64,000 bases of DNA from Euglena gracilis. Lineage: Eukaryota; Euglenida; Euglenophyceae; Euglenales. Position numbers and translations under genes: made by a program. The notes under the pieces were generated by a model that was not told where the DNA came from, ran no database searches, and saw only the letters and a program-made list of their open reading frames with translations. This document shows, one piece after another, positions 1-8,433 of this stretch. How positions within the stretch are numbered: the stretch's first letter is position 1; every line of letters begins with the position of its first letter. Where the stretch lies: assembly GCA_039621445.1 (NCBI GenBank), contig CP154954.1, positions 46,603,847 to 46,667,846 on the forward strand, read 5' to 3'.

Positions 1-57
1 AAGCATCCAGGAGCCCCCCCCTCCCCCCTGCCGACCCATTATACCAGTGACCATGCG

Positions 58-70
58 GACGGAAACCGTC
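58..70. repeat. AAA-loop micro-palindrome
   Basis: GACGG and CCGTC form a perfect 5-bp stem around AAA. The stem extends by two more pairs past one G-T mismatch. In the second repeat copy (near 5657) one arm base is changed. Confidence 0.7.
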
Positions 71-559
71 TGCGGGAGGTAATCGCCTCTTATTGCGTCG
101 TGAAGGAGCTACTGCTGTGAAGAACTTGGCAGCCGGGAAACCTGGCAAGCCGCTAAGTGACGCACAGCACACAGCGCGCACGCCGTAATAATAGGCCAAC
201 TTGTCACTTTTCGGCCCTAAGGCACTTAAGGCTGCCAGACAGCAAAAATTCTGTTCTGGCCTAAGCCAGCCCCCCTCTCCTCCCTACTTTCCCCCCACCC
301 CCGCAAAGCTGTCGCCGGCAGTCGGTTTTGTAAGTAGGCTTTTGTTTCCTAGTGCGGATATGACCGCCTAGGACCCTTATCCGGGTATGACCAGGATAAG
401 CGCCTGCCCCCCCCTTCCACACCTCTCCCTTGGGTTTTCAGCAAATCGCTTGACCAACCCCGCGTGCCTTTGGCACACCCAAACTGGGTGGATGGGCCAC
501 TTTGTCAGGAAACCTGCCAAGCCCCGTTTCCCACAGTGGGCTTTTTCACACCCCACCTA

Positions 560-594
560 AGCCGAAACGGCTAATAGGTAACCGCGAAACGCGG
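560..594. repeat. Pair of adjacent AAA-loop micro-palindromes
   Basis: AGCCG-AAA-CGGCT (560-572) and CCGCG-AAA-CGCGG (582-594) are two perfect 5-bp hairpins only nine bases apart. The same pair is kept unchanged in the other repeat copies, near 6166-6200 and 42595-42629. Confidence 0.8.
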
Positions 595-993
595 CTAACC
601 TTTTGCGCGTTTTTGGGCTTTGGGTGGATGCCACTGTGTGGAAAGGAGAGACACCGAATGTAGAAGTGAACCCCACCTGGGGCAGCGTCAGATATCCTGA
701 CTGGACTGGGAAACCCTGGTCCATGAAGGAAATCGGGCGTAGCCCTGGGAGGGGGATGTGTACCAGGCACGTCCCAGCTCTGTAGGATATCTGCAGAGTG
801 GGTTCTGTGACGGTCGCACCACTGTGAAACCCACAGCTGGTAAGATCGTGGCAGACCCTTCTGGGATCTGCCCCTGGACACGTCAGCACTTTTCTCTCCT
901 TCCCCCACAGGTGGTATTCTTTACTGTCATCAATTCCAAGTTTCACCATTGGTTTTGTCAGAGGGAAAAACCCTCGGAACAATCAAGACTGAA

Positions 994-1012
994 CTCAGAA
1001 GAAACTTCTGAG
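994..1012. repeat. 8-bp AAA-loop palindrome
   Basis: CTCAGAAG and CTTCTGAG pair perfectly around AAA. It is retained in the second copy near 6600, where the flanks differ. Confidence 0.8.
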
Positions 1013-1279
1013 ACATTGCTTTGTGCTTTGCTCCTTGGGGAAGTGGGAATCAAAGGGGGAAAACCACTTTTGTTACTCCAGAGACTTTTCCCTACCATAA
1101 GTAGGCCGCGTACCGAGGTGAAAGCGCAAGGCTTTTTCAGAAAGTTCCAAAAAGGGAAAAAGGGAAAGCTTTGGACGTACAGTACCGCTCGCCGAGGTCG
1201 CAAAATCCGCCCGCGGCGATGCACGTCGACGCTGAGGAGGAAGCTCCACCAGCGCCAGACGTGACGGCAGAACGGGCAC

Positions 1280-1294
1280 GTCGGGAAACCCGAC
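1280..1294. repeat. 6-bp AAA-loop palindrome inside coding sequence
   Basis: GTCGGG-AAA-CCCGAC, perfect. It lies in the first frame of the broken gene and would be translated as part of it. Confidence 0.75.
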
Positions 1295-1922
1295 CATCCC
1301 CAGTCGCACCAGTTTACTCGAACCGTGGTGACGCTGATCAGGAATTTGCTCGAACGCCAAGCACGGAATCCGTCACTTACCCTGTGTTTACGCCAGAAGA
1401 CCTAGAATACTGGGATTAGTGGGCGACATTCGAATGGCTGTCTAACGCAAAGGGTAAGGGGAAGGGTAAAGGCAAGGGTAAGGGGAAAGGAAAAGGCCAG
1501 GAGAGAGGTGGGAAAGACCCACCTGGCAAAGGCGGAAAAGCCGCTTGGCCAACTCCAGGAAAAGGCGGAAAATCTGCCGGACCCCCAGCAGGCAAGGACG
1601 GAAAAGCCGCCGAACCTTATAAAACGAAGGACGATGACGTTACTGTAGTATTCACCTGCCTGCAGGACATCTGGCCGAAAATCGACGAAGATCTCCGGCA
1701 GTTTACACACACAAGCAACGCGATGCACCGACCACCGGATGCGGTGCTCGAAGTGGTGCAGAATCGTATGTACGATCACTGCAAACGTTTTTCTACAGCT
1801 CCGAACTTTATGCGTTTGAGGGATACCCTCATTCGGATGAAATTGTCCTGGACCGAATGTCCGGTTTCTGGGAGCTGTGGTTCTGGTTGGGATACCCCTG
1901 CCAGAACTTCGGCATCTTTACC

Positions 1923-1935
1923 GACCGAAACGGTC
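1923..1935. repeat. AAA-loop micro-palindrome
   Basis: GACCG-AAA-CGGTC, perfect. The same arms with the complementary loop (TTT) occur at 5133-5145 in the inverted part of the gene. Confidence 0.75.
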
Positions 1936-2346
1936 ATACGTATGCCGACTGTTTGGGAACATGTCCTGACGACGAAACGTTCGTAGCACAGTTGAAGGAA
2001 ATCTTCAACCACATGTATTCCGTCGGATCACTGGGAATCCAGTGGAAATATTACCCCTGCCGGATAAACTCCAGGCGCAGGCTGCGGTAATGTTCACACG
2101 CAACCTCCAAGTATACTTGGACAGCATGTATGGCACGCTGTTCAAGGTGCTGGACGTCGACCTTGCGTACCCCCAGCGGTACAAACTGGAATGCCAGTTT
2201 TGCAAAGAAGTTCACATTGCTGACTTCTGGGGTTTCGGAGAACGCGTAAAACCGCCTCCGACTGCCGAAAGTGCCGGCAGCCAGCCGACCAGGAGTTTCC
2301 TCCTGCATCAGTGCCGGAAACCCCAGATCGGGACACAAGATCGAAA

Positions 2347-2381
2347 GGTGCTGAAACAGCACCGGCAGAAAATATTTCTGC
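2347..2381. repeat. Two adjacent 7-bp palindromes
   Basis: GGTGCTG-AAA-CAGCACC (2347-2363) is followed two bases later by GCAGAAA-ATA-TTTCTGC (2365-2381). Both are perfect and both lie in the open frame of the degraded gene. Confidence 0.8.
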
Positions 2382-3222
2382 TGCAACAGTACTGGCACAG
2401 GGCGTGGATTACTCACGTCCTGGAAGTCTACATTTATTTCCTGGAACAGATGACCACTGATGTGGATATCCACAGGAAGTGGTTACCTCGGGGATACACC
2501 GAGGTGGACGCCAGACCTCATGACCCAGACCGACGCAGGATTAACCTGCGGCCGGAATAGGAGCAGGCAGAACTTGGCCTGCGGGATCACCTGGACACCC
2601 GGTTCGGTTATATCCTCGACTGGAAGGAGTTCGAACCTTTCTTCGCAGCACGCGAGGTAAGCCACACTCGGTATGCGGTCCCATTACCCGCTTTCCAGGA
2701 AGACACATGAGAGCAGGGTATGGGATGGAACCTTCGATCGCAGTGGGAAGACCTCTGCCTGATCAACGAGGACGAGCCGCAACCTCCACCCGGAAGCTGG
2801 GTGAGAGCGTCGTGGCCGCCTCCATACCCCAACTCTGACAGGAGTGAAAGTATAAGCTTTTACCGCCTGTCCGACGCACAAGGGTGCTACAGAAGCAGAA
2901 AATACCCACGTACTGCAGCACAACTCCACACAGAGGACTACCCTCCGGAAGCGGAGGAGGAGGAAGAAACGGTCCCTATGGCCGATGATGAACCTCAGCC
3001 AGCGGAACCCCCGGCACGGGAAACCTGTAGCCCATCGGTCGTGATGCTGGACACTGTGGCAGAAACTTCCCAGCGCCCAGGATCGCCGACAGGTGAAATG
3101 ACGCCTGTCCCACTGTCGCCAGCATCACTGGGTACGACGGGCAGACCGACCCCTCCGCGGGAAAACCCGCCGGAGACGGTGCCCCACACGCCTGAGGTAT
3201 TACGCCTCAAGCTCCCTGTTCC

Positions 3223-3235
3223 CGGGGAAACCCCG
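3223..3235. repeat. AAA-loop micro-palindrome
   Basis: CGGGG-AAA-CCCCG, perfect. A related GCGGG-AAAA-CCCGC lies about 60 bp upstream. Confidence 0.75.
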
Positions 3236-3917
3236 TTAACAGAGGAGCCAGCCGAGGAGCCCACTTCAGGTGAGGCACGACGCACCTCGCTAGGCGGACG
3301 CGTACTCGGTGGTTTGCGGTCACTCATCGCAGTTGTCACCCCACGTGGCACTGCGGCCAGTTCTTCCACAGCTGCGGCGGAAGCTGCCCAGCCGACGGAA
3401 GACACACATGACACAAAAGCCATGGTGGAGGATGAACCTCCCCCAGCGGCGGCGCCACCGCCAGTGTCGGAAGCGACACGGACGGAAGGCGAACAGAGAG
3501 CAATGACAGTGGAGAAAACAACAATCGTGCCGGTACGGGATGAACCTGTATCAGCACCGGTAGCGCCAGCCGAGGCACGGGATGAACCCGCACCTCAGTG
3601 CACATCCATAGCCACTGCACCAAAGCATCCGGGCACACGGACACCGGCGCCTGAAAAGCAGGCCGAGCGGACGTCCATGCCCCCACCGCAGGCTCAACCA
3701 GCGCGAAGTGCGCAGGGCAAGCCTAAATCTACACCATCCCCCACGGCTACCCCTGGGAAACCCACGGAAGCCGCAAGGAACGCGTAGGACGACCCTCAGC
3801 TCGGGAAACCCCTGCTGAAGGTCAACGACGCTCGGTGTCGGGGAGAATACCCCCGTCCCAAGCGTCACCACGCACCTGGGCAAGCAAGCGCGACGCCGAT
3901 CGGCGGCCCTCGGATGC

Positions 3918-3930
3918 TCCGGAAACCGGA
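3918..3930. repeat. AAA-loop micro-palindrome
   Basis: TCCGG-AAA-CCGGA, perfect. Confidence 0.75.
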
Positions 3931-4357
3931 AGTCTGAAGGCCCCGGCAAATCAAAGTCGGGCGCCGCACCTTGTAAGCCCGCACCGAAATCTGGTGATCA
4001 GCCCCCTCCGAAAGGCGGTGGTGGTGCTGGCGGCCAGAGTGCTGCATCCTCCTCTCGGGGATCAACATCGGGACAAGGATTCACGCACGTCACATCATCC
4101 GGCTATGGGAAAGCCTCACAGCCGAAACCTGCGGCAAAGGGGCAGGGAAAATCCCGCACCTCAACAGCCGAGACACCCTCGGAAGACGAAGTCATCATCG
4201 ACTGGAACGCGGTCAATCAGGATGATCCTGAGATTCATGACCTGAAAAACAGGTACATGATGATCGACCACAAACTGAGGACACAGCAATGCCTCAACCG
4301 GTGGATTGAGCCACTGTTCTGTCAGGGCCGAAAATGGGCCTTTGACCAGAACGTGAC

Positions 4358-4378
4358 CTGGAATTATTACAATTCCAG
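4358..4378. repeat. 8-bp palindrome with 5-nt loop
   Basis: CTGGAATT and AATTCCAG pair perfectly around ATTAC, within the folded C-terminal segment of the forward gene part. Confidence 0.7.
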
Positions 4379-4569
4379 ATCCCCCCGTGTTTTGGCCCAA
4401 TACTTCGGCGAGGAATTCCTCATCGACAAAACAACGGAAAACCATTTTGTGCGTTTTGTGTGGCTTTGCACTGTATGCCACAAGATGTATAACAGTGCAC
4501 CTGACCTTGGATTACTCCTCGTCCATGTGTGCAACCCTGTGGATCGGAAATCGTTCCATAAGGATGTAT

Positions 4570-4645
4570 ACATCCTATATATATGTATATATATGTATGT
4601 ATATATGTATTTATATATATTATATATATTATATATATATATAGT
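4570..4645. repeat. AT/ATGT microsatellite
   Basis: A run of TA, TATG and TATT repeats. It lies where forward-strand coding stops and just before reverse-strand coding begins, so it probably marks or caused an inversion breakpoint. Confidence 0.9.
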
Positions 4646-4689
4646 ATATGGATGTCCAGGCTCCATGAAGGCACTTACCTTACATGAGC

Positions 4690-5590
4690 CTGGTAATGCC
4701 GTTTCCGCATTAAATCCGTTCCAGCCGCCAGTAATCATGGCGGGAGTCCAAGGGATCTTCCACAAGGACCATCTGGAATTGTGGTGGTGGTGGCTTATCT
4801 ACGAGCCAGGTTTCTGGCGATTCGTATTCGAAGTCAGGTGCCACCCAGTCCCGAACCCATCCTTCGGGGACTGTGTGCTTGGTTACACTCGCTCTTTCCG
4901 CGAGGAACCATTGCAGCTTCTCCCAGAATTTCCTGGGCAGAGTGGCTGGCCAGATGAAGTGATTCATCCGTGGGTGGTTTGCTGACACCTGCGGGGCGTT
5001 CCCCGGGTGGAAGTCAATCGGCCTGTGATACGCACATTCCGCGCGGACTGTATGGGGTCGTAATACGGCCCCAAGCCAGTCTTTCCAGGTCATCCGGTGT
5101 TCTTCGGGTGGCCATTGTGGCAGGCACTAGCGACCGTTTCGGTCCTGGGTTGTGAACAGGCGGAAAAATATCTTTTCCCTGTCCGCTGTCTCCCAGAGGT
5201 AAGGTAATCCTACCCCTGCTTCCTCAGCTGCGAGGCGTATCTCCCCACTGTCGATCTGCCCCCACGGGCCATTCCCGTGTGGCGGTAGTCGTCAAGTTTG
5301 AGGTTGGAGTACTTGAAAAAATAGTTGTACTTTTTGTGCAAGGTGGAGTATTCCTCCAGTGGCTTTTGGGCACTTGGCACGATTTTGCGAACTGCGCCTT
5401 CCGCAGTTTGTTAAAAGGTACCTCGAAGGCAATTGACGCAGAGTATCGGTACATTCGTACCGTCTCGCTCGGTGTAGCTAAAATTGTGCTTGTGGGTCCA
5501 ACTGTCCACGCACTTGGCGCATACCAAGGCGGCACAGTTGTAGCGGAAATGGCAGAACAGCCCTGGGATGAACTTGGGTCTGTGTCACTG
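4690..5590 (-). pseudogene. Reverse-strand remnant of a Cys/His-bearing protein
   Basis: Read on the minus strand from about 5585, one frame gives a short cysteine-rich segment with two CxxC pairs and an HxH (for example AKCVDSW and LCVNCL). It ends at a TAA after about 55 residues. Other frames continue without long gaps (LAAEEAGVGLPYLWE, then from 5093 to 4710 a 127-residue frame starting MTWKDWLGAV). At least two frameshifts separate these pieces. Composition (Trp, Pro, Cys pairs) matches the forward gene part at 1219-4560 better than the flanking sequence. I infer one gene whose 3' part has been inverted. No known domain is recognised. Confidence 0.45.
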
Positions 5591-5605
5591 TACGCTCTGG
5601 ATGGA

Positions 5606-6787
5606 AGCATCCGAGACCCCCCCCCCCGCCACCAGCCCACCCTCTGCCAATGGCCATGCGGACAGAAACCGTCTGCAAGAGGTAATCGCCTCTTATTGCG
5701 TCGTGAAGGAGCTACTGCTGTGAAGACCTTGGCAGCCGGGAAACCTGGCAAGCCGCTAAGTGACGCACAGCACACAGCGCGCACGCCGTAATAATAGGCC
5801 AACTTGTCACTTTTCCGCCCTAAGACCTCTTAAGGCTGCCAGACAGCAGAAATTCTGTTCTGGCATAAGCCAGCCCCCCTCTCCTCTCTACTTTCCCCCC
5901 ACCCCCGCAAAGCTGTCGCCGGCAGTCGGTTTTGTAAGTAGGCTTTTGTTTCCTAGTGCGGATATGACTGCCTAGGAGCCCTATCCGGGTATGAGCAGGA
6001 TATGAGCCTGCCCCCCCCCTTCCACACCTCTCCCATCTGCTTTTCAGCGATTCGCTTGACCAACCCCGCGTGCCTTTGGCACACCCAAAGTGGGTGGATG
6101 GGCCACTTTGTCAGGAAACCTGCCAAGCCCCGTTTCCCACAGTGGGCTTTTTCACACCCCACCTAAGCCGAAACGGCTAATAGGTAACCGCGAAACGCGG
6201 CTAACCTTTTGCACGTTTTTGGGCTTTGGGTGGATGCCACTGTGCGGAAAGGAGTGACACCGAATGGAGAAGTGAACCCCACCTGGGGCAGCGTCAGATA
6301 TCCTGACTGGACTGGAAATCCTGGTCCATGAAGGAAATCGGGCGTAGCCCTGGGAGGGGGATGTGTACCAGGCACGTCCCAGCTCTGTAGGATATCTGCA
6401 GAGTGGGTTCTGTGACGGTCACACCACTGTGGAAAACCACAGCTGGTAGGATCGTGGCAGACCCTTCTGGGATCTGCCACTGGACACGTCAGCACTTTTC
6501 TCTCCTTCCCCCAAAGGTGGTATTCTTCACTGTCATCACTTCCAAGTTTGACCATTGGTTTTGTCAGAGGGAAAAACCCTCGGAACAGTCGAACTTGATC
6601 TCAGAAGAAACTTCTGAGTCTTTGCTTTGTGCTTTGCTTCTTGGGGAATTGGGAAGAAAAGGGGAAAACCACTTTTCGTTACTCCAAAGACTTTTCCCTA
6701 CCATAAGTAGGCTGCGCACCAAGGCGAAAGCGAAAGGCTTTTACAGAAAGTCCCAAAAAGGGGAAAAGGGAAAGCTTTGGACGTACA
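5606..6787. repeat. Right copy of the 1.18-kb direct repeat
   Basis: It matches 1-1181 along its length. Palindromes are mostly kept even where bases differ: the GGG-AAA-CCC core near 705 becomes GGA-AA-TCC here. From 5962 onwards the sequence is also the start of the large duplicated block that returns at 42391. Confidence 0.75.
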
Positions 6788-6912
6788 CTGGAGGTTGGTT
6801 GTCGTTTTGCGAGCATCCATTTGGACCCGAAAAGCCCTTGTACATCATATGTCGAACTCGAATTGAAGAACGCCTTCACCTCATTCGTGAAAAGAAAGGG
6901 AAGAGAAAATAA
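6403..6912 (+). CDS. Conserved 169-residue open frame, unknown function
   Basis: The frame runs from inside the right 1.18-kb repeat into the unique sequence beyond it. It ends in a lysine/arginine-rich tail (REKKGKRK). It is preserved without change in length at 42832-43341 in block B, and its first two thirds match a frame at 758-1264 in the left repeat. A short hydrophobic/aromatic stretch around VVFFTVI is followed by a Ser/Glu-rich part. A distant relative lies at 7093-7320. I see no known domain. It may be an element-encoded leader protein or simply an open stretch of repeat; conservation between blocks is weak evidence because the blocks are recent duplicates. Confidence 0.3.
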   Translation: MGSVTVTPLWKTTAGRIVADPSGICHWTRQHFSLLPPKVVFFTVITSKFDHWFCQREKPSEQSNLISEETSESLLCALLLGELGRKGENHFSLLQRLFPTISRLRTKAKAKGFYRKSQKGEKGKLWTYTGGWLSFCEHPFGPEKPLYIICRTRIEERLHLIREKKGKRK

Positions 6913-6991
6913 AACTTTCTCTTTTTGGAGCTTTCTTCTTCCTCACCCACAACATCCGTCATCTAAGGAACTGTGTACCAAGCACGATCCA

Positions 6992-7013
6992 GTTCTATGG
7001 TTCGCCATAGAAC
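6992..7013. other. 9-bp hairpin with TTCG loop
   Basis: GTTCTATGG and CCATAGAAC pair perfectly around TTCG, the DNA equivalent of the very stable UUCG tetraloop. It is conserved in block B at 43422-43443 despite a 1-bp indel immediately upstream. Confidence 0.75.
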
Positions 7014-7092
7014 AACTCCGTCACAATCTGAATTCGGAGTATAGTCTCAGAAGTGGGATTGTGGCTGAGCTTGGGGAAATTCGTTCACAACC

Positions 7093-7320
7093 ATGTGTGA
7101 TCACGCGACCTCCTCTGTGCAGGTGTTATTCTTTTCTTCGCTTGATTTCAAGTTTGATCTGTTCTGTGAAGTCCGGAAAGGACAGCCAAATCACTTGGCA
7201 TTATTTGTTGTAGCCCATAAGGCTCTTTCGCCTGCCTTGTGCTCTGCTGTCTTAAGTGGGGGAAAGGGCTTTACTACTTTTCAACAAATGTATTATCTTA
7301 TTTTTTTTGTTAAGCATTGA
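7093..7320 (+). other. Short open frame, diverged paralogue of the 6403 frame
   Basis: The 75-residue frame contains VLFFSSLDFKFDLF, which aligns with VVFFTVITSKFDHWF of the frame at 6403. The bases upstream (TGTGTACCAAGCACG against TGTGTACCAGGCACG) also correspond. An old tandem duplication of about 700 bp inside the leader is the simplest reading. The frame is repeated at 43527-43754. Function unknown. Confidence 0.3.
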
Positions 7321-7905
7321 CTCACTGAACAGGTAAGCCTCCTTCCCAGCGTGTGTCACACCCATCGGTGTTCGTGTCGAGTAATCATCCCCCCGCCCAA
7401 TGGGCACCCCCACACCCATCAGCGTCCACCTCTATAGAGTTACCCAATGCCCAACAGGCACAAGCCCTTTTGTTAGAAAGCCGATCAGCTATCAGCTATT
7501 CCCCCCTCTCGCACTGGTGCCGATAGGCACATTTGACTATAAGGAGGATGCGCCACGACAACTTTTTGTCAAGGGTGGGTTATAAACGCCGTGTTTTTTC
7601 CAACCCCTCCCCATGCGCTTCCCTTCACAAGTCCAATAGAACAAATGCCAGCACCACCTGATGCGGATCATTTTTCTGCATGACGGTGCCCGCTAATGCA
7701 AGCCCCGCAGAATCCATGAGCAATGATGTGGAAGAGTTGGGAAATACTTCCATTCATCCTGTTACCGTGATTCAGCGCATAGTGGCAAATCTCCCGGTTG
7801 ACCACCCGCTTGTGTGACAAATTTCTCCTGTACACACTTGTGTTGCAGATTGCGCTATGACGCTTAACAAGGTTTTGAGTCTTTGATGAAAACAACCAAA
7901 AGTTT
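7321..7905. other. Leader stretch with no recognised gene
   Basis: No convincing coding frame. Block B (43755-44348) matches it with small differences, including a 7-bp insertion near 43941 and a few substitutions. It could include the 5' LTR of the forward element, but its 3' partner LTR is not in the window. Confidence 0.5.
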
Positions 7906-8433
7906 GTGGAAAACAAGCTGGATTACTTATGGAGTTATGTGCGTGATGTTGGTGAATCTTGCCAAACGAATTTTCACTCCAACAATGTGGACCTAGCGAC
8001 TTTGCGTCAAGGTTTGCAGAAGTTGCATGAACCCCTCATTGAAAGTCCCAATTTGGGACAAGTTATCAATTTGCTGCAGTTATCTACCCTTGCAACTGCA
8101 TTTCAGGAAGCACAACGGCGCATTTTCCAGTTGAGCGGTGATTTCGCGAACTTTTCCCACTGTTTTTCCCAAGCGCATGAAATTTTTGCCCACTTGCACA
8201 TCCCCTTGGGGGTTGCCTTTTGGCCCCCTCAACCTGCCCCATCCTTTACCTACCCTTGCCTTGGCCAAAAAGGCTGTGGGGTCCCCTTGGGGGCCAGTGG
8301 GGCCTCAAAAGGCCCTTGGGGGCCTTGGAGCCCCCTCGCGGCCCTTCGTGGCCCCTTTGGGCCCCCTTGTGACCCCTCCTTGGGGCGGGCACCGCTGGAC
8401 CGCGCACAAGATGTCCAGTGGACCATAGATTAA
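7906..8433 (+). pseudogene. 175-residue leader/Gag-N frame, array unit A1
   Basis: The first 100 residues are helix-forming (heptad-like Leu/Ile spacing, e.g. FQEAQRRIFQL) and could be a coiled coil. The rest is a Gly/Pro/Trp low-complexity stretch encoded by GGCC-rich DNA (8270-8400). The frame ends just before the next Gag segment begins. Only its last two thirds are present in the second and third array units, because the tandem unit starts at about 8071. Probably the extreme N-terminus of Gag or a leader; not assignable to a known family. Confidence 0.4.

Larger units (their letters stand above)
1..1181. repeat. Left copy of a 1.18-kb direct repeat (LTR-like)
   Basis: The same sequence returns at 5606-6787 with scattered substitutions and small indels, and part of it again from 42391. 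The two full copies stop matching after the shared ACGTACA at 1181 and 6787. They flank a broken coding region, which is the arrangement of LTRs around an internal domain. However, no TG start is visible because the window begins inside or at the edge of the repeat. No primer site beginning TGG follows 1181, and no target duplication can be tested. It may equally be a tandem duplication of a 5.6-kb unit. It contains several AAA-loop micro-palindromes (58-70, 560-572, 582-594, 994-1012). Confidence 0.75.
1219..4560 (+). pseudogene. Degraded Gly-Lys/Pro-rich protein gene, forward part
   Basis: I do not recognise the family. The likely start is the ATG at 1219. The first frame is cut by TAG at 1417 but stays open beyond it into a run of Gly-Lys dipeptides (about 1447-1500). 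A +/-1 shift near 1790, in a T run, moves to a frame with tryptophan- and tyrosine-rich folded-looking sequence. A further shift near 2060 leads into a long frame that runs to 3787 with in-frame TAG (2558) and TGA (2708). That frame ends in a Pro/Glu/Thr-rich disordered stretch (2990-3780). After another shift, 3960-4560 encodes a Ser/Gly/Lys-rich linker and then a folded segment with a CxxC (CTVC). Coding ends at an AT microsatellite. The mixture of disordered Pro-rich and short cysteine-bearing segments could be a structural or nucleic-acid-binding protein of an element bounded by the 1.18-kb repeats. Function is unknown. Confidence 0.55.

Noticed and set aside
5224-5802. 192-residue minus-strand open frame across the edge of the right repeat
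   Set aside because: Its sequence is Ser/Pro/Thr-rich, as in an out-of-frame reading. A neighbouring frame gives the more protein-like Cys/His segment.
1-6787. Calling the 1.18-kb repeats definite LTRs
   Set aside because: The left end is cut by the window, no TGG primer site follows the left copy, and no target duplication can be seen. Kept as LTR-like only.
8270-8400. GGCC-rich stretch as a CpG island or promoter
   Set aside because: It is GGCC-repetitive, not CpG-rich, and is translated as Gly/Pro low-complexity sequence in the leader frame.
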